Source: a virus
IMG/VR virus record: IMGVR_UViG_3300043449_002450
Span: 1 to 64,000 of that record
Direction: 5' to 3' (one strand)
DNA length: 64,000 nt
In this document: piece by piece, positions 5,986-12,923 of the stretch
Position numbering within the stretch: position 1 is the stretch's first letter
Layout of the letters: the number at the start of each line of letters is the position of its first letter
Position numbers and translations under genes: made by a program
The notes under the pieces: model-generated
What the model saw: only the letters and a program-made list of their open reading frames with translations
Databases searched by the model: none
What the model was told of the DNA's origin: nothing

Positions 5986-6801
5986 ATGTCCAATCATTAC
6001 CTTGTAGCTTGCGCCGTTTTTAAGAATGAGACATGGGGCCTGCGCGAGTGGATCGAGCATCACATGCACCACGGAGTTGATCACATCTATCTTGTCAATG
6101 ATGACAGCGATGATGATTACATGTCGATATTGAGTCCCTATATCGATCGGGGTCATGTTACTCTCATTCAGAATGAGATCAAGGAGAGATATACAGGCAG
6201 GCAAGTTGACATCAATAACAGATATTTCTTGCCTCTGGCACGGACGGCAAAGTGGATCACCAATATCGACATCGATGAGTATCTTTATAGCCCTAAAGAG
6301 CAAGACATCAAGCGAATTCTTAAAAATTACGAGGATTACGCAGTCTTGAATGTGAATTGGACGTGGATGACGTCAAATGGTCATGTTAGACAGCCTTCTG
6401 GAATTGTTAGATCATTCACTAAGCGGTCTGATTATAAGACGCTGGTCAATTTTAATGTCGCGGGTCGGAGTCGTGAGACTGTGTGGTTGGGTGGATACAA
6501 GTGCGTAGCGAACACAAGTTTTGACATTAGATCTTTCAATATTCACAATGTGGCGACGACATCGGGTGATCAAAAAAACGCGTCTGTTGAATCGAACCCA
6601 GCTGATCCCGATCTTCTGGTCAATCATTATCAGCTTCAATCCCGTGAGTATTGGGAGAAAGTGAAGATGCGTCGCGGTGATGTGAATTTCTGGTTCAAGG
6701 GTGATGATCGAACATTTGAGGAATTTGACACGATGGATTTGGGTGATATCGATGATTTTAGGCTAAGAGATCAAAATACTTTTTTTGAAGCAATGCTTTG
6801 A
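5986..6801 (+). CDS. GT92/GT2-like glycosyltransferase, 271 aa
   Basis: The N-terminus CAVFKNETWGLREWIEHH, followed by GVDHIYLVNDDSDDD, is the hallmark of the DUF23/GT92-like branch of GT-A glycosyltransferases, which act on 'anchor' acceptor sugars. A metal-binding-type NIDIDEYL follows at about residues 92-99. The enzyme would transfer a sugar from a nucleotide donor in the cytoplasm; acceptor unknown. I start it at ATG 5986 because of the GAGAGAG site. It stands apart from the main sugar cluster (27-46 kb), surrounded by targeting-motif genes, and is more AT-rich than the gene before it. Confidence 0.75.
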   Translation: MSNHYLVACAVFKNETWGLREWIEHHMHHGVDHIYLVNDDSDDDYMSILSPYIDRGHVTLIQNEIKERYTGRQVDINNRYFLPLARTAKWITNIDIDEYLYSPKEQDIKRILKNYEDYAVLNVNWTWMTSNGHVRQPSGIVRSFTKRSDYKTLVNFNVAGRSRETVWLGGYKCVANTSFDIRSFNIHNVATTSGDQKNASVESNPADPDLLVNHYQLQSREYWEKVKMRRGDVNFWFKGDDRTFEEFDTMDLGDIDDFRLRDQNTFFEAML

Positions 6802-6898
6802 TTTTAGCCTTCACTGGGCAGGCCAATGACCTGTGGAGTTCCGTGTCTGCGCCGTAAAATTTTTCTCTAGTTGGGCACGTGCGTCACATGATCGGCTG

Positions 6899-6923
6899 TG
6901 GTATATTTAGTTGCATGGAGAGA
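6899..6923 (+). promoter_or_regulatory. Late-promoter-like octamer TATATTTA
   Basis: GTGGTATATTTAG contains TATATTTA (6902-6909), ending 20 nt before ATG 6929, with ATGGAGAG as ribosome site. The GTGG prefix matches the leaders at 178, 398 and 2178. Confidence 0.5.
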
Positions 6924-6928
6924 CGAGA

Positions 6929-7744
6929 ATGAGTGTGACCAGGAGCCGTATTAGGGAGATCATCAAGGAGGAAGTTGCACGGGGCCTCCAGGAGGCGATG
7001 TCTCCTGAGGAGAAGTTGATGCGTCGGCGGGAGCAGGCTCGGGCATCTCGAGCCCGTGCCGAGGATCAGCGCAGGGAGGCTGAATATGCTCGTCGTTCGC
7101 GTCATGACGTCGAGCAGCTCGGATACATCTCCAAGGGTCCTAGCCTACAACCAGGCGGGCCTCTCCCTGGCTTGATGTCCTATGATCCCACGATGTTTAG
7201 CAAGGCATATATCGATCGCCGTTTCGCTGCAGAAATGGGCATCTCCACGCCTGAGGATGTGATTGCTGCTGTTGAAGGGGGTCGGGCAAAGGTGTGGTCC
7301 GCAGGAATGATTGGGGGCGCGCAGCCTCCCTCCATGACGGTTGTGCCTGCTGATGCAAGGGCTGGCTACAATGAGACCACAGGTGCCAAGGGCTATCCCT
7401 ATGTTTACACGCGAAATGCGAAAGATGAGGCAGGTCGTCACACGCATGATCTGGAAGTGGTGATCCAGCGTGGAATTGGCTATGGTGGTTACGGTCCTAC
7501 CACCTTTAGCAATGATTCCCGTATGGGTCTGACAGCTTCGCGCCTCGCGGGTCGTATTAGCGAGGTTGTTCCTATTGACCTCTTGGGCGGTGGCAAGGGC
7601 GAGGTTGTTGATGTTGTGTCCGGAGAGAGTGGTGAGCCTATGATGGGTGCAGAGATGCCAATGGGTGATATGAATGGCGACGAGCCACTCACCGAGAGCA
7701 CCACACTTACGCGATGGAATTTGCTCGCAGGTATCAAGCGGTAG
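6929..7744 (+). CDS. Candidate internal head protein with capsid-targeting-like N-terminus, 271 aa
   Basis: The N-terminus MSVTRSRIREIIKEEV carries the shared basic helix ending IIKE. It is followed by a strongly basic helical stretch (RRREQARASRARAEDQRRE, about 27-55) that could bind DNA, then a Gly-rich globular part. The C-terminus (PLTEST...RWNLLAGIKR) resembles that of the 3486 gene (PLNEARWAKLAGI), and both have an LxE-type site just before it. The start is set by GAGAGACGAGA upstream. No catalytic motif is seen. Confidence 0.6.
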   Translation: MSVTRSRIREIIKEEVARGLQEAMSPEEKLMRRREQARASRARAEDQRREAEYARRSRHDVEQLGYISKGPSLQPGGPLPGLMSYDPTMFSKAYIDRRFAAEMGISTPEDVIAAVEGGRAKVWSAGMIGGAQPPSMTVVPADARAGYNETTGAKGYPYVYTRNAKDEAGRHTHDLEVVIQRGIGYGGYGPTTFSNDSRMGLTASRLAGRISEVVPIDLLGGGKGEVVDVVSGESGEPMMGAEMPMGDMNGDEPLTESTTLTRWNLLAGIKR

Positions 7745-7792
7745 AAGCTTAAAAATCTGCACCCCAAAATTTTTCTCTCGGGTCGTTTTGAT

Positions 7793-7830
7793 GAAAAACT
7801 TCTCGGGAGAATTTTTTGACTTTTTAACCC
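7793..7830 (+). repeat. Intergenic palindromic element, copy 4 (variant)
   Basis: AAAAACTTCTCGGGAGAATT followed by TTTTGACTTTTTAACC. The core has changed but its arms TTCTC/GAGAA remain complementary, which argues for selection on a dyad or hairpin. It lies 50 bases after the stop at 7744. A second shared string, AAAATTTTTCTCT, precedes it (7767) and also occurs at 6856. Confidence 0.55.
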
Positions 7831-7858
7831 TTGCCGTCACACGCTGTATGGATTTTTT

Positions 7859-7987
7859 GTGCGAAGTGCCCTCACCATCTTCATCATTGATACTCTTGTC
7901 AAGGCGTCATTTATCATCACTTTCTACCTCCTGTTCTCCTTCATTCGGATCTCATTGCTGCCTGAGATCTATAGATATTTCCAGTAG
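7859..7987 (+). CDS. Possible small membrane peptide, 42 aa
   Basis: Within the 257-base gap 7745-8001, a GTG-started frame encodes a very hydrophobic peptide (SALTIFIIDTLVKASFIITF, then YLLFSFIRISLLPEIYRYFQ) ending at TAG 7985-7987. There is no visible ribosome site, and the frame stays open upstream, so this may be chance. It is listed because the hydrophobic pattern is unusually consistent. Confidence 0.2.
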   Translation: MRSALTIFIIDTLVKASFIITFYLLFSFIRISLLPEIYRYFQ

Positions 7988-7996
7988 ATTCAGGAG
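7968..7996 (+). promoter_or_regulatory. Late-promoter-like octamer TATAGATA
   Basis: TATAGATA (7970-7977) is one base from the T4 late consensus and lies 25 nt before the GTG at 8002, with TTCAGGAGC as ribosome site. Confidence 0.5.
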
Positions 7997-8001
7997 CATT
8001 T

Positions 8002-8442
8002 GTGTCAGTCAAGCTACTTCGTGAGACCATCCAGACAATCTTGACAGAGGCCAGCTCATTAACAGACTTTGAGATCTCTGTCGAGCCTCCGAACACCATC
8101 AATGTTCGCAACAAGGTGACGGGTGGGAGCGGATCTTCTAGAAAGATTCAAGTCGAAGCAGAGATTGATGCGATATTGGGAACAACGACGGCGTTGCTCA
8201 AGGTCGACGAGCTTAGGATCAAGGCATTTAATCCTACAGCACCTGATGGCCAGCCTGTCCTGTCTGTCTATGTCAAGGTGAGCAAGATCGGCGTCTCTAA
8301 AGAAAGTGACGCTGATATCATAAACAAGTCTGCGTTGTTGGGCCTAGCTAACGCAGTCATCAACGGAACATCTTATACTGCGCCGTGGTCAGCAAAAAAG
8401 AACGGCATGCGTGTTCGTCTTATTGTCAACGGCAAGTCATGA
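8002..8442 (+). CDS. Candidate internal head protein, capsid-targeting-like N-terminus, 146 aa
   Basis: The GTG start at 8002 (CAGGAG upstream) gives MSVKLLRETIQTILTEASS, a helix ending ILTE. The body is mostly beta strand with repeated V/I-rich segments and has a basic end (KKNGMRVRLIVNGKS). The family is unknown. The stop codon overlaps the start of the next gene (ATGA), so the two targeting-motif genes are translated as a pair and may form a complex. Confidence 0.55.
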   Translation: MSVKLLRETIQTILTEASSLTDFEISVEPPNTINVRNKVTGGSGSSRKIQVEAEIDAILGTTTALLKVDELRIKAFNPTAPDGQPVLSVYVKVSKIGVSKESDADIINKSALLGLANAVINGTSYTAPWSAKKNGMRVRLIVNGKS

Positions 8443-9545
8443 ACGCGATAAGAGGCTACATCAGGCAGGTCCTTGCTGAGGATTTGCGAGGATTTCTCAA
8501 CAAGACATGGGACATCTCTTACAACGTCGGCGGACAAAATGCCTCCTCGCTAGATCGTCCTGAAAATGCTGATATCAAGGATAAAGCTCGCGCGGTCAAG
8601 AGCGCCTGGTGGGAGGAGGCAGACCAGACTTTCTTTGCAAGTCTGACAAAAGTGCACTGGCTTTCCGATTCTGGGACATATAATCTGAGGCGAACAAATG
8701 AGGTTCTGAATAATGTCCTGTCGCTGGCGGCACAGGGATCTGAGCTTCCCACGACAGGTTACACTCCAGGCACTGTCCAAAATTTTGCCTGGGGTCAATG
8801 GGGCATTATTGTGGGAGGAGAAAAGTGTGTCGCCACCTTTGCCGCCAACTCCATGGAGGACGTTGTCTCAGGATATGTGACACGCGATGCCCTGGCTTTG
8901 TCTTTCTTGAAGCGGGGCAGAAATCCTCTTCCAAGGCGGCCTCTCAAATTCGACCCACAGCAAGGTGCGGGAGCCATGAGCAAGGATGAGGCAGTTGAGC
9001 TGCTCCTCCAGAATCCCACTTACCTGCTAGATGCTGACTCTTGGCGCGAGCCAACTCGTGGACGCACAAATGAGATCATTGTCAAGCATTGGAAGATTTT
9101 AGGCATCATCGTTGCTAATGAGGCGCAGATCACAGGGCTGATAGATGCAGCAAAAGGTGTGACTAAGGGAATATACAATCCTGCAACACGATCTTACATG
9201 CGTGTCAATGCTAGAGACATTCCTGATTGGAAGAATGATGCGATGAACTTGATCCAGACAATACTGGATTCTGGGTTGAGGGTCTTTGCTGCACCAGATA
9301 CAGAGAAGCCCGTTGATTTTAGAGTGTTGGTTCGAACTGCCCTAGGCGTTGAGGCTGCTGATACACAGGATGTCGATGTGGCTACAAGATTTGCGCCACC
9401 GGAGCCACCCAAGATGGTGTTACCTCCCGTCAAAGAGCCGCCTAGGCCCACAAGGTCTGCGCCGGAGCCTGTGCCTGCAGAGCAACCTGAGCAAAACTTG
9501 AAGCCTGAAGCGGGATTCTCCTGGCTTTTTGATCCTGTCAAGTAG
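8439..9545 (+). CDS. Candidate internal head protein, capsid-targeting-like N-terminus, 368 aa
   Basis: ATG 8439 overlaps the preceding stop and gives MNAIRGYIRQVLAEDL, a helix ending VLAE. A globular region follows to about residue 305, with WGQWGIIVGGEKCVATFAAN and other Trp/Gly-rich strands. After it comes a Pro-rich linker (about 315-350) and a hydrophobic tail FSWLFDPVK. A packaged enzyme such as T4 Alt would be the analogy, but I do not see the ADP-ribosyltransferase residues, so no activity is called. Confidence 0.55.
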   Translation: MNAIRGYIRQVLAEDLRGFLNKTWDISYNVGGQNASSLDRPENADIKDKARAVKSAWWEEADQTFFASLTKVHWLSDSGTYNLRRTNEVLNNVLSLAAQGSELPTTGYTPGTVQNFAWGQWGIIVGGEKCVATFAANSMEDVVSGYVTRDALALSFLKRGRNPLPRRPLKFDPQQGAGAMSKDEAVELLLQNPTYLLDADSWREPTRGRTNEIIVKHWKILGIIVANEAQITGLIDAAKGVTKGIYNPATRSYMRVNARDIPDWKNDAMNLIQTILDSGLRVFAAPDTEKPVDFRVLVRTALGVEAADTQDVDVATRFAPPEPPKMVLPPVKEPPRPTRSAPEPVPAEQPEQNLKPEAGFSWLFDPVK

Positions 9546-9557
9546 ATAATTAGCATC

Positions 9558-9980
9558 ATGAAACCTAAAAACGCTCTTCGAATGTTGATAAGAAGTGAGA
9601 TAGCTGATATCTTGGCAGAAGCAAAGAAGAAATCTGTATTGCCACCTTTGCCTCCAATAGCATCGACGCCAGAATTTGATACGGAGATGCGTGACATATC
9701 AACCATGCATGATCTTGGTTACGATATCGAGAGCATGCTAGGAACCGATATATTTGGATCGGGTGAGTATCCAGAAGGTGAGCAACTTTCTAGGAAGTCA
9801 AGGTATAGTGATCCAGAGGATCTCTATCGCAAGCCTTCTGCACAATGGATGGCACAGCATTTAGCAGCCAGCTCTGATCCCAGGAAGCGACAGGTAGGAA
9901 TGAATCTTCTTAAGAAAATGGAAGATATGATAGGTCATCAAAGATACACGAGACTTGGGTCTAGTGACGATGACTATTAA
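9558..9980 (+). CDS. Candidate internal head protein, capsid-targeting-like N-terminus, 140 aa
   Basis: The N-terminus MKPKNALRMLIRSEIADILAEAKK contains a longer version of the basic helix with LIRSE and ILAE, either of which fits the (I/L)xE rule. The mature part is low in hydrophobics, with a Pro stretch (VLPPLPPI) and an acidic end (GSSDDDY). There is no good ribosome site before ATG 9558, and it lies 12 bases after the 8439 gene, so it is probably translated by coupling. It overlaps the stop of the opposite-strand peptidase gene by 4 bases. Confidence 0.5.
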   Translation: MKPKNALRMLIRSEIADILAEAKKKSVLPPLPPIASTPEFDTEMRDISTMHDLGYDIESMLGTDIFGSGEYPEGEQLSRKSRYSDPEDLYRKPSAQWMAQHLAASSDPRKRQVGMNLLKKMEDMIGHQRYTRLGSSDDDY

Positions 9981-10354
9981 TAAGAGATGAACAGCTTGAC
10001 TATTTGGCCGGCGACAGCGTTGGCCTGGTCCTCAAAGAATCCACCAACATCTTTGATCTTAGTCTTGCCAAAAAAGTCATGCTTGCCCTGCTGCATGTGA
10101 ACCATCTCATGTGCAATTGATCTGCACACATCAAAAACATGGCGTGTATCAGTGTATATCACGACATGATTATTTGATGGATTGAAATAAGCTGTTGTTT
10201 TTATTCCATGTTTTTCTCTATCACCCGTTAGAATAACACAGTAGTCTTGATCTTGCAAGTGAAGAAAGTCTTCTGCAAAGACACAGAACTGTGATATCTT
10301 TGAGATAGAATCTCTATCTTGACCGCATGTTTTTTCGGCAATTAGCTTCTTCAT
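9977..10354 (-). CDS. Small HExxH zinc metallopeptidase-like protein, 125 aa
   Basis: HEMVH (His82, Glu83, His86) followed by a downstream Glu108 in FEDQANAVAG gives a complete gluzincin zinc site, so it could be an active peptidase of minimal size. The N-terminal half has strands ending in a YFNPSNNHVVIYT segment typical of the beta-edge before the active helix. It is on the minus strand, back to back with the yeaH-spoVR-prkA operon and tail to tail with the 9558 gene. The substrate is unknown; cell-wall, host protein or virion processing are all open. Confidence 0.6.
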   Translation of the reverse strand: MKKLIAEKTCGQDRDSISKISQFCVFAEDFLHLQDQDYCVILTGDREKHGIKTTAYFNPSNNHVVIYTDTRHVFDVCRSIAHEMVHMQQGKHDFFGKTKIKDVGGFFEDQANAVAGQIVKLFISY

Positions 10355-10370
10355 GTCTCTAATCTCGACC

Positions 10371-10380
10371 TATAAGTATT
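10371..10380 (+). promoter_or_regulatory. Late-promoter-like octamer TATAAGTA
   Basis: TATAAGTA (10371-10378) is one base from the T4 late consensus. It lies in the 65-base divergent gap and reads towards the yeaH-like gene, 42 nt before its TTG start, which is longer than the usual 18-24 nt. TATATTAT at 10391-10398 is an alternative with spacing 22. Confidence 0.4.
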
Positions 10381-10419
10381 CATGGACATGCTATATTATT
10401 GGTTTGAGCAGGAGATAGG

Positions 10420-11610
10420 TTGTCAATCTTCAGAGAGCATAAGACTTCTGCAGACAGGTCTGCATCGGACCGGTCTCGTCACAAGAAGAAGATCGAAAAA
10501 GCGATCCGTGAAGGGATCACCGACATCATTGCCGAGGAATCGATCATTGGCCAAGATGGTAAGAAGCGCATCAAAATTCCTGTTAGAGGAATCAAAGAGT
10601 GGCAGTTCATCTATGGAGACAATGAGGGACAGAAGAAAGTTGGTTCTGCTCCAGGGCACGATCTAGAGGAAGGACAGGTAGTCAAGAAAGGCAAGGAGAA
10701 GACAAAGGGAAGCGGTGGAAAAGCAGGCAAGGACAAGGGCGAAGAGACATATGAGGTCGAGATATCACTCGATGAGTTGGCTGAGTATCTCTTTGATTCA
10801 CTTAACCTACCTGATCTAGACAAGAAGAAGTTTAAGAACATGCTTAGTTCCAAGCCAAAGAGGCACGGGACTAGGACAAATGGTATCCGCCCTAGGCTTG
10901 ATAAGAAGCTATCTGCAATTGAACGCATAAAGAGAAAAGCGGCAGCTAGAAGCGCAGGAAATATCGAGATCAATCCAGACAATGGTGAGGAGGTATTTCC
11001 TTTCCATGAGAATGATCTGCGATACCATTTTATCAAGAATAAGCCTAAAGAGGCCACAAACGCTGTTGTCTTCTTCATGATGGATGTCTCTGGCTCCATG
11101 ACCAAAGATATAAAATACGTCGCAAGATCGTTCTTTTTCATACTGTATCAATTCCTTCGATACAAATATGAGAACCTTGAGATTGTCTTCATATCGCACA
11201 CAACAGAAGCATCTGAAGTTGATGAGGATTCTTTCTTTAAGAGAATAGAATCGGGTGGGACATATGTCAGTTCTGCTCCAAATCTTGCTCTTGAGATCGC
11301 CAACGAAAGGTATCACCCATCATCTTGGAACGTCTACGCGTTCCATTGCACTGATGGTGATAACTGGGGCGAAGACAACCTAAAGGCTCAAAAAGCTTTT
11401 AGGGAGCTTGCAGACATCTGCCAGATGGTTGGGTATTTTGAGATATTGCTTGGAACATCAAAGGGAGAATGGAATGAGGATGTCGATAAGACGCTCTGGG
11501 GTCACCTTCTAAAGATGAAACATGATAACTTTAAGATGAACATCCTCAAGAGTGTAACAGACATCTGGCCGACGTTCAATAAGCTTTTTGGAGGATTACC
11601 TGATGTCTGA
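10420..11610 (+). CDS. yeaH: YeaH/YhbH (DUF444) family protein with vWA domain, 396 aa
   Basis: The N-terminal signature (REHKTSADRSASDRSRHKKK, then IAEESIIGQDGKKRIKIPVRG) and the C-terminal von Willebrand A domain with MIDAS motif DVSGS (Asp222, Ser224, Ser226) identify the DUF444 family. In bacteria these proteins are encoded next to PrkA kinase and act in stationary-phase, stress or sporulation responses; the biochemical role is not settled. A Lys/Gly-rich linker (about 87-112) separates the regions. Length is close to the bacterial family. I use TTG 10420 because AGGAG lies 5 bases upstream and the family N-terminus starts there. It overlaps the SpoVR gene by 8 bases. Confidence 0.85.
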   Translation: MSIFREHKTSADRSASDRSRHKKKIEKAIREGITDIIAEESIIGQDGKKRIKIPVRGIKEWQFIYGDNEGQKKVGSAPGHDLEEGQVVKKGKEKTKGSGGKAGKDKGEETYEVEISLDELAEYLFDSLNLPDLDKKKFKNMLSSKPKRHGTRTNGIRPRLDKKLSAIERIKRKAAARSAGNIEINPDNGEEVFPFHENDLRYHFIKNKPKEATNAVVFFMMDVSGSMTKDIKYVARSFFFILYQFLRYKYENLEIVFISHTTEASEVDEDSFFKRIESGGTYVSSAPNLALEIANERYHPSSWNVYAFHCTDGDNWGEDNLKAQKAFRELADICQMVGYFEILLGTSKGEWNEDVDKTLWGHLLKMKHDNFKMNILKSVTDIWPTFNKLFGGLPDV

Positions 11611-12907
11611 GTGGTCTATGGAAGATCTGAATGCTTGGGACCAGAAGATCTGTAAGATCGCAAAAGAGTGCGGATTAGACTGGTATGAGATCGCGTATGA
11701 GACATGTGATTACTTTGAGATGATCGGTAACATGTCATACCACGGTATGCCCAGCCATTTTTCTCACTGGTCATACGGAAAGTCTTTCGAGCGGACTCAC
11801 TTCATGTATAATGCGGGTCAAGAAGGCCTGCCTTATGAGCTGATTATTAACTCGAATCCGTCTATTGCCTATTTGATGGTTGAGAACCCACTATACTTGC
11901 AAGTTCTTATCATGGCGCATTGCGTCGGTCATTCTGACTTCTTTAAGAATAATAGGACATTTAAAGATACTGACGCTGATATGATCACTTCAAAATTTAG
12001 AAGTGCCAGAGCTCGAATACAGAGCTATATTGAAGATCCTTCAATTGGAATCGACAAAGTTGAAAAACTGATTGATGCCTGCCACAGCATTCAATACCAG
12101 ATAGATCGAAGAGGGAGATTTAGAAGATCTGAGAGGGAACTGGTAGATTCTTTCATGCAGGATGAGAAGAATACAAAAAAGAATAAAGATCTGGAGTCTA
12201 TTAAGTTTCCAATAGAACCTGAGTATGATGTTTTACTATTTCTAGTAGAGAATTGTAAAAGACTAGCTCCCTGGCAGAAAGATGTAATAGAGATTATTAG
12301 ATCAGAATCGCTCTATTTCATGCCACAGATTAGAACGAAGATAATGAATGAGGGATGGGCCAGCTTCTGGCACTACAGGATACTCCAAAAGCTAGATCTA
12401 CCTGATGAGATGCATATTCCATTTTTAAGAATTCATAATCTAGTTCTTAGACCCTGGGGAGGATCAATTAATCCTTATCATCTTGGGTTTGAAATCTTTA
12501 AGAAGATAGAGGAAGAGAGAGGTCTTGAGGAATGTTTCATAGCAAGAGAGGTTCACAATGATGAATCTTTTATCATGCAATATCTTGATAGAGAGATCTG
12601 TGAAAGACTTAACCTGTTTACTTACTCCCTAAAATCAAAGAGTGGGGACTGGACGATAGACGATCTATCTGACGAAGATGGCTGGAAGGAAGTAAGAGGA
12701 GCTCTCTTAGCAAATGTTGCTGGGAATGGAATACCGACCATATACGTCGATGAGGTCCAGAAGGATACTTTAGTATTAAGACATGAACATGATGGTCGTG
12801 ATCTTGAGCTTGACTACGCTGAGAATTGTGTGAGAAACATCAAAGAAATTTGGGGCGGACCTGTTAAGCTCTTTACTAAGATAGAGGATGAAGATTTTGA
12901 AATCTAA
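11603..12907 (+). CDS. spoVR: SpoVR family protein, 434 aa
   Basis: Family hallmarks are present: LPYELIINSNPSIAYLMVEN, then AHCVGHSDFFKNN (about residues 110-122) and NEGWASFWHYRIL near the middle. Bacterial SpoVR (E. coli YcgB) is co-encoded with PrkA and YeaH and affects cortex formation in sporulating Bacillus; its molecular activity is unknown. Conserved His/Glu residues would suit a metal site. ATG 11603 is chosen because GGAGGA stands 7 bases upstream and the start overlaps the yeaH stop (coupled translation). The protein is a little shorter than the usual family length of around 500 residues. Confidence 0.85.
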   Translation: MSEWSMEDLNAWDQKICKIAKECGLDWYEIAYETCDYFEMIGNMSYHGMPSHFSHWSYGKSFERTHFMYNAGQEGLPYELIINSNPSIAYLMVENPLYLQVLIMAHCVGHSDFFKNNRTFKDTDADMITSKFRSARARIQSYIEDPSIGIDKVEKLIDACHSIQYQIDRRGRFRRSERELVDSFMQDEKNTKKNKDLESIKFPIEPEYDVLLFLVENCKRLAPWQKDVIEIIRSESLYFMPQIRTKIMNEGWASFWHYRILQKLDLPDEMHIPFLRIHNLVLRPWGGSINPYHLGFEIFKKIEEERGLEECFIAREVHNDESFIMQYLDREICERLNLFTYSLKSKSGDWTIDDLSDEDGWKEVRGALLANVAGNGIPTIYVDEVQKDTLVLRHEHDGRDLELDYAENCVRNIKEIWGGPVKLFTKIEDEDFEI

Positions 12908-12923
12908 CAATAGGAGTCAACCG

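Noticed and set aside
5458-6303. 281-codon minus-strand frame
   Set aside because: It spans two plus-strand genes with clear motifs and their promoter-like gap; no independent support.
7145-7840. 231-codon minus-strand frame under the 6929 gene
   Set aside because: The plus strand has the targeting motif and RBS; the minus product shows no domain.
8439-9545. ADP-ribosyltransferase (Alt-like) call
   Set aside because: Packaging and size are suggestive, but I could not find a convincing R / S-x-S / E-x-E set.
9977-10354. MKKLIAEK at the start of the peptidase as a short targeting/cleavage site
   Set aside because: LIAE fits the cleavage rule, but the helix is too short and this gene is on the other strand and in a different unit.
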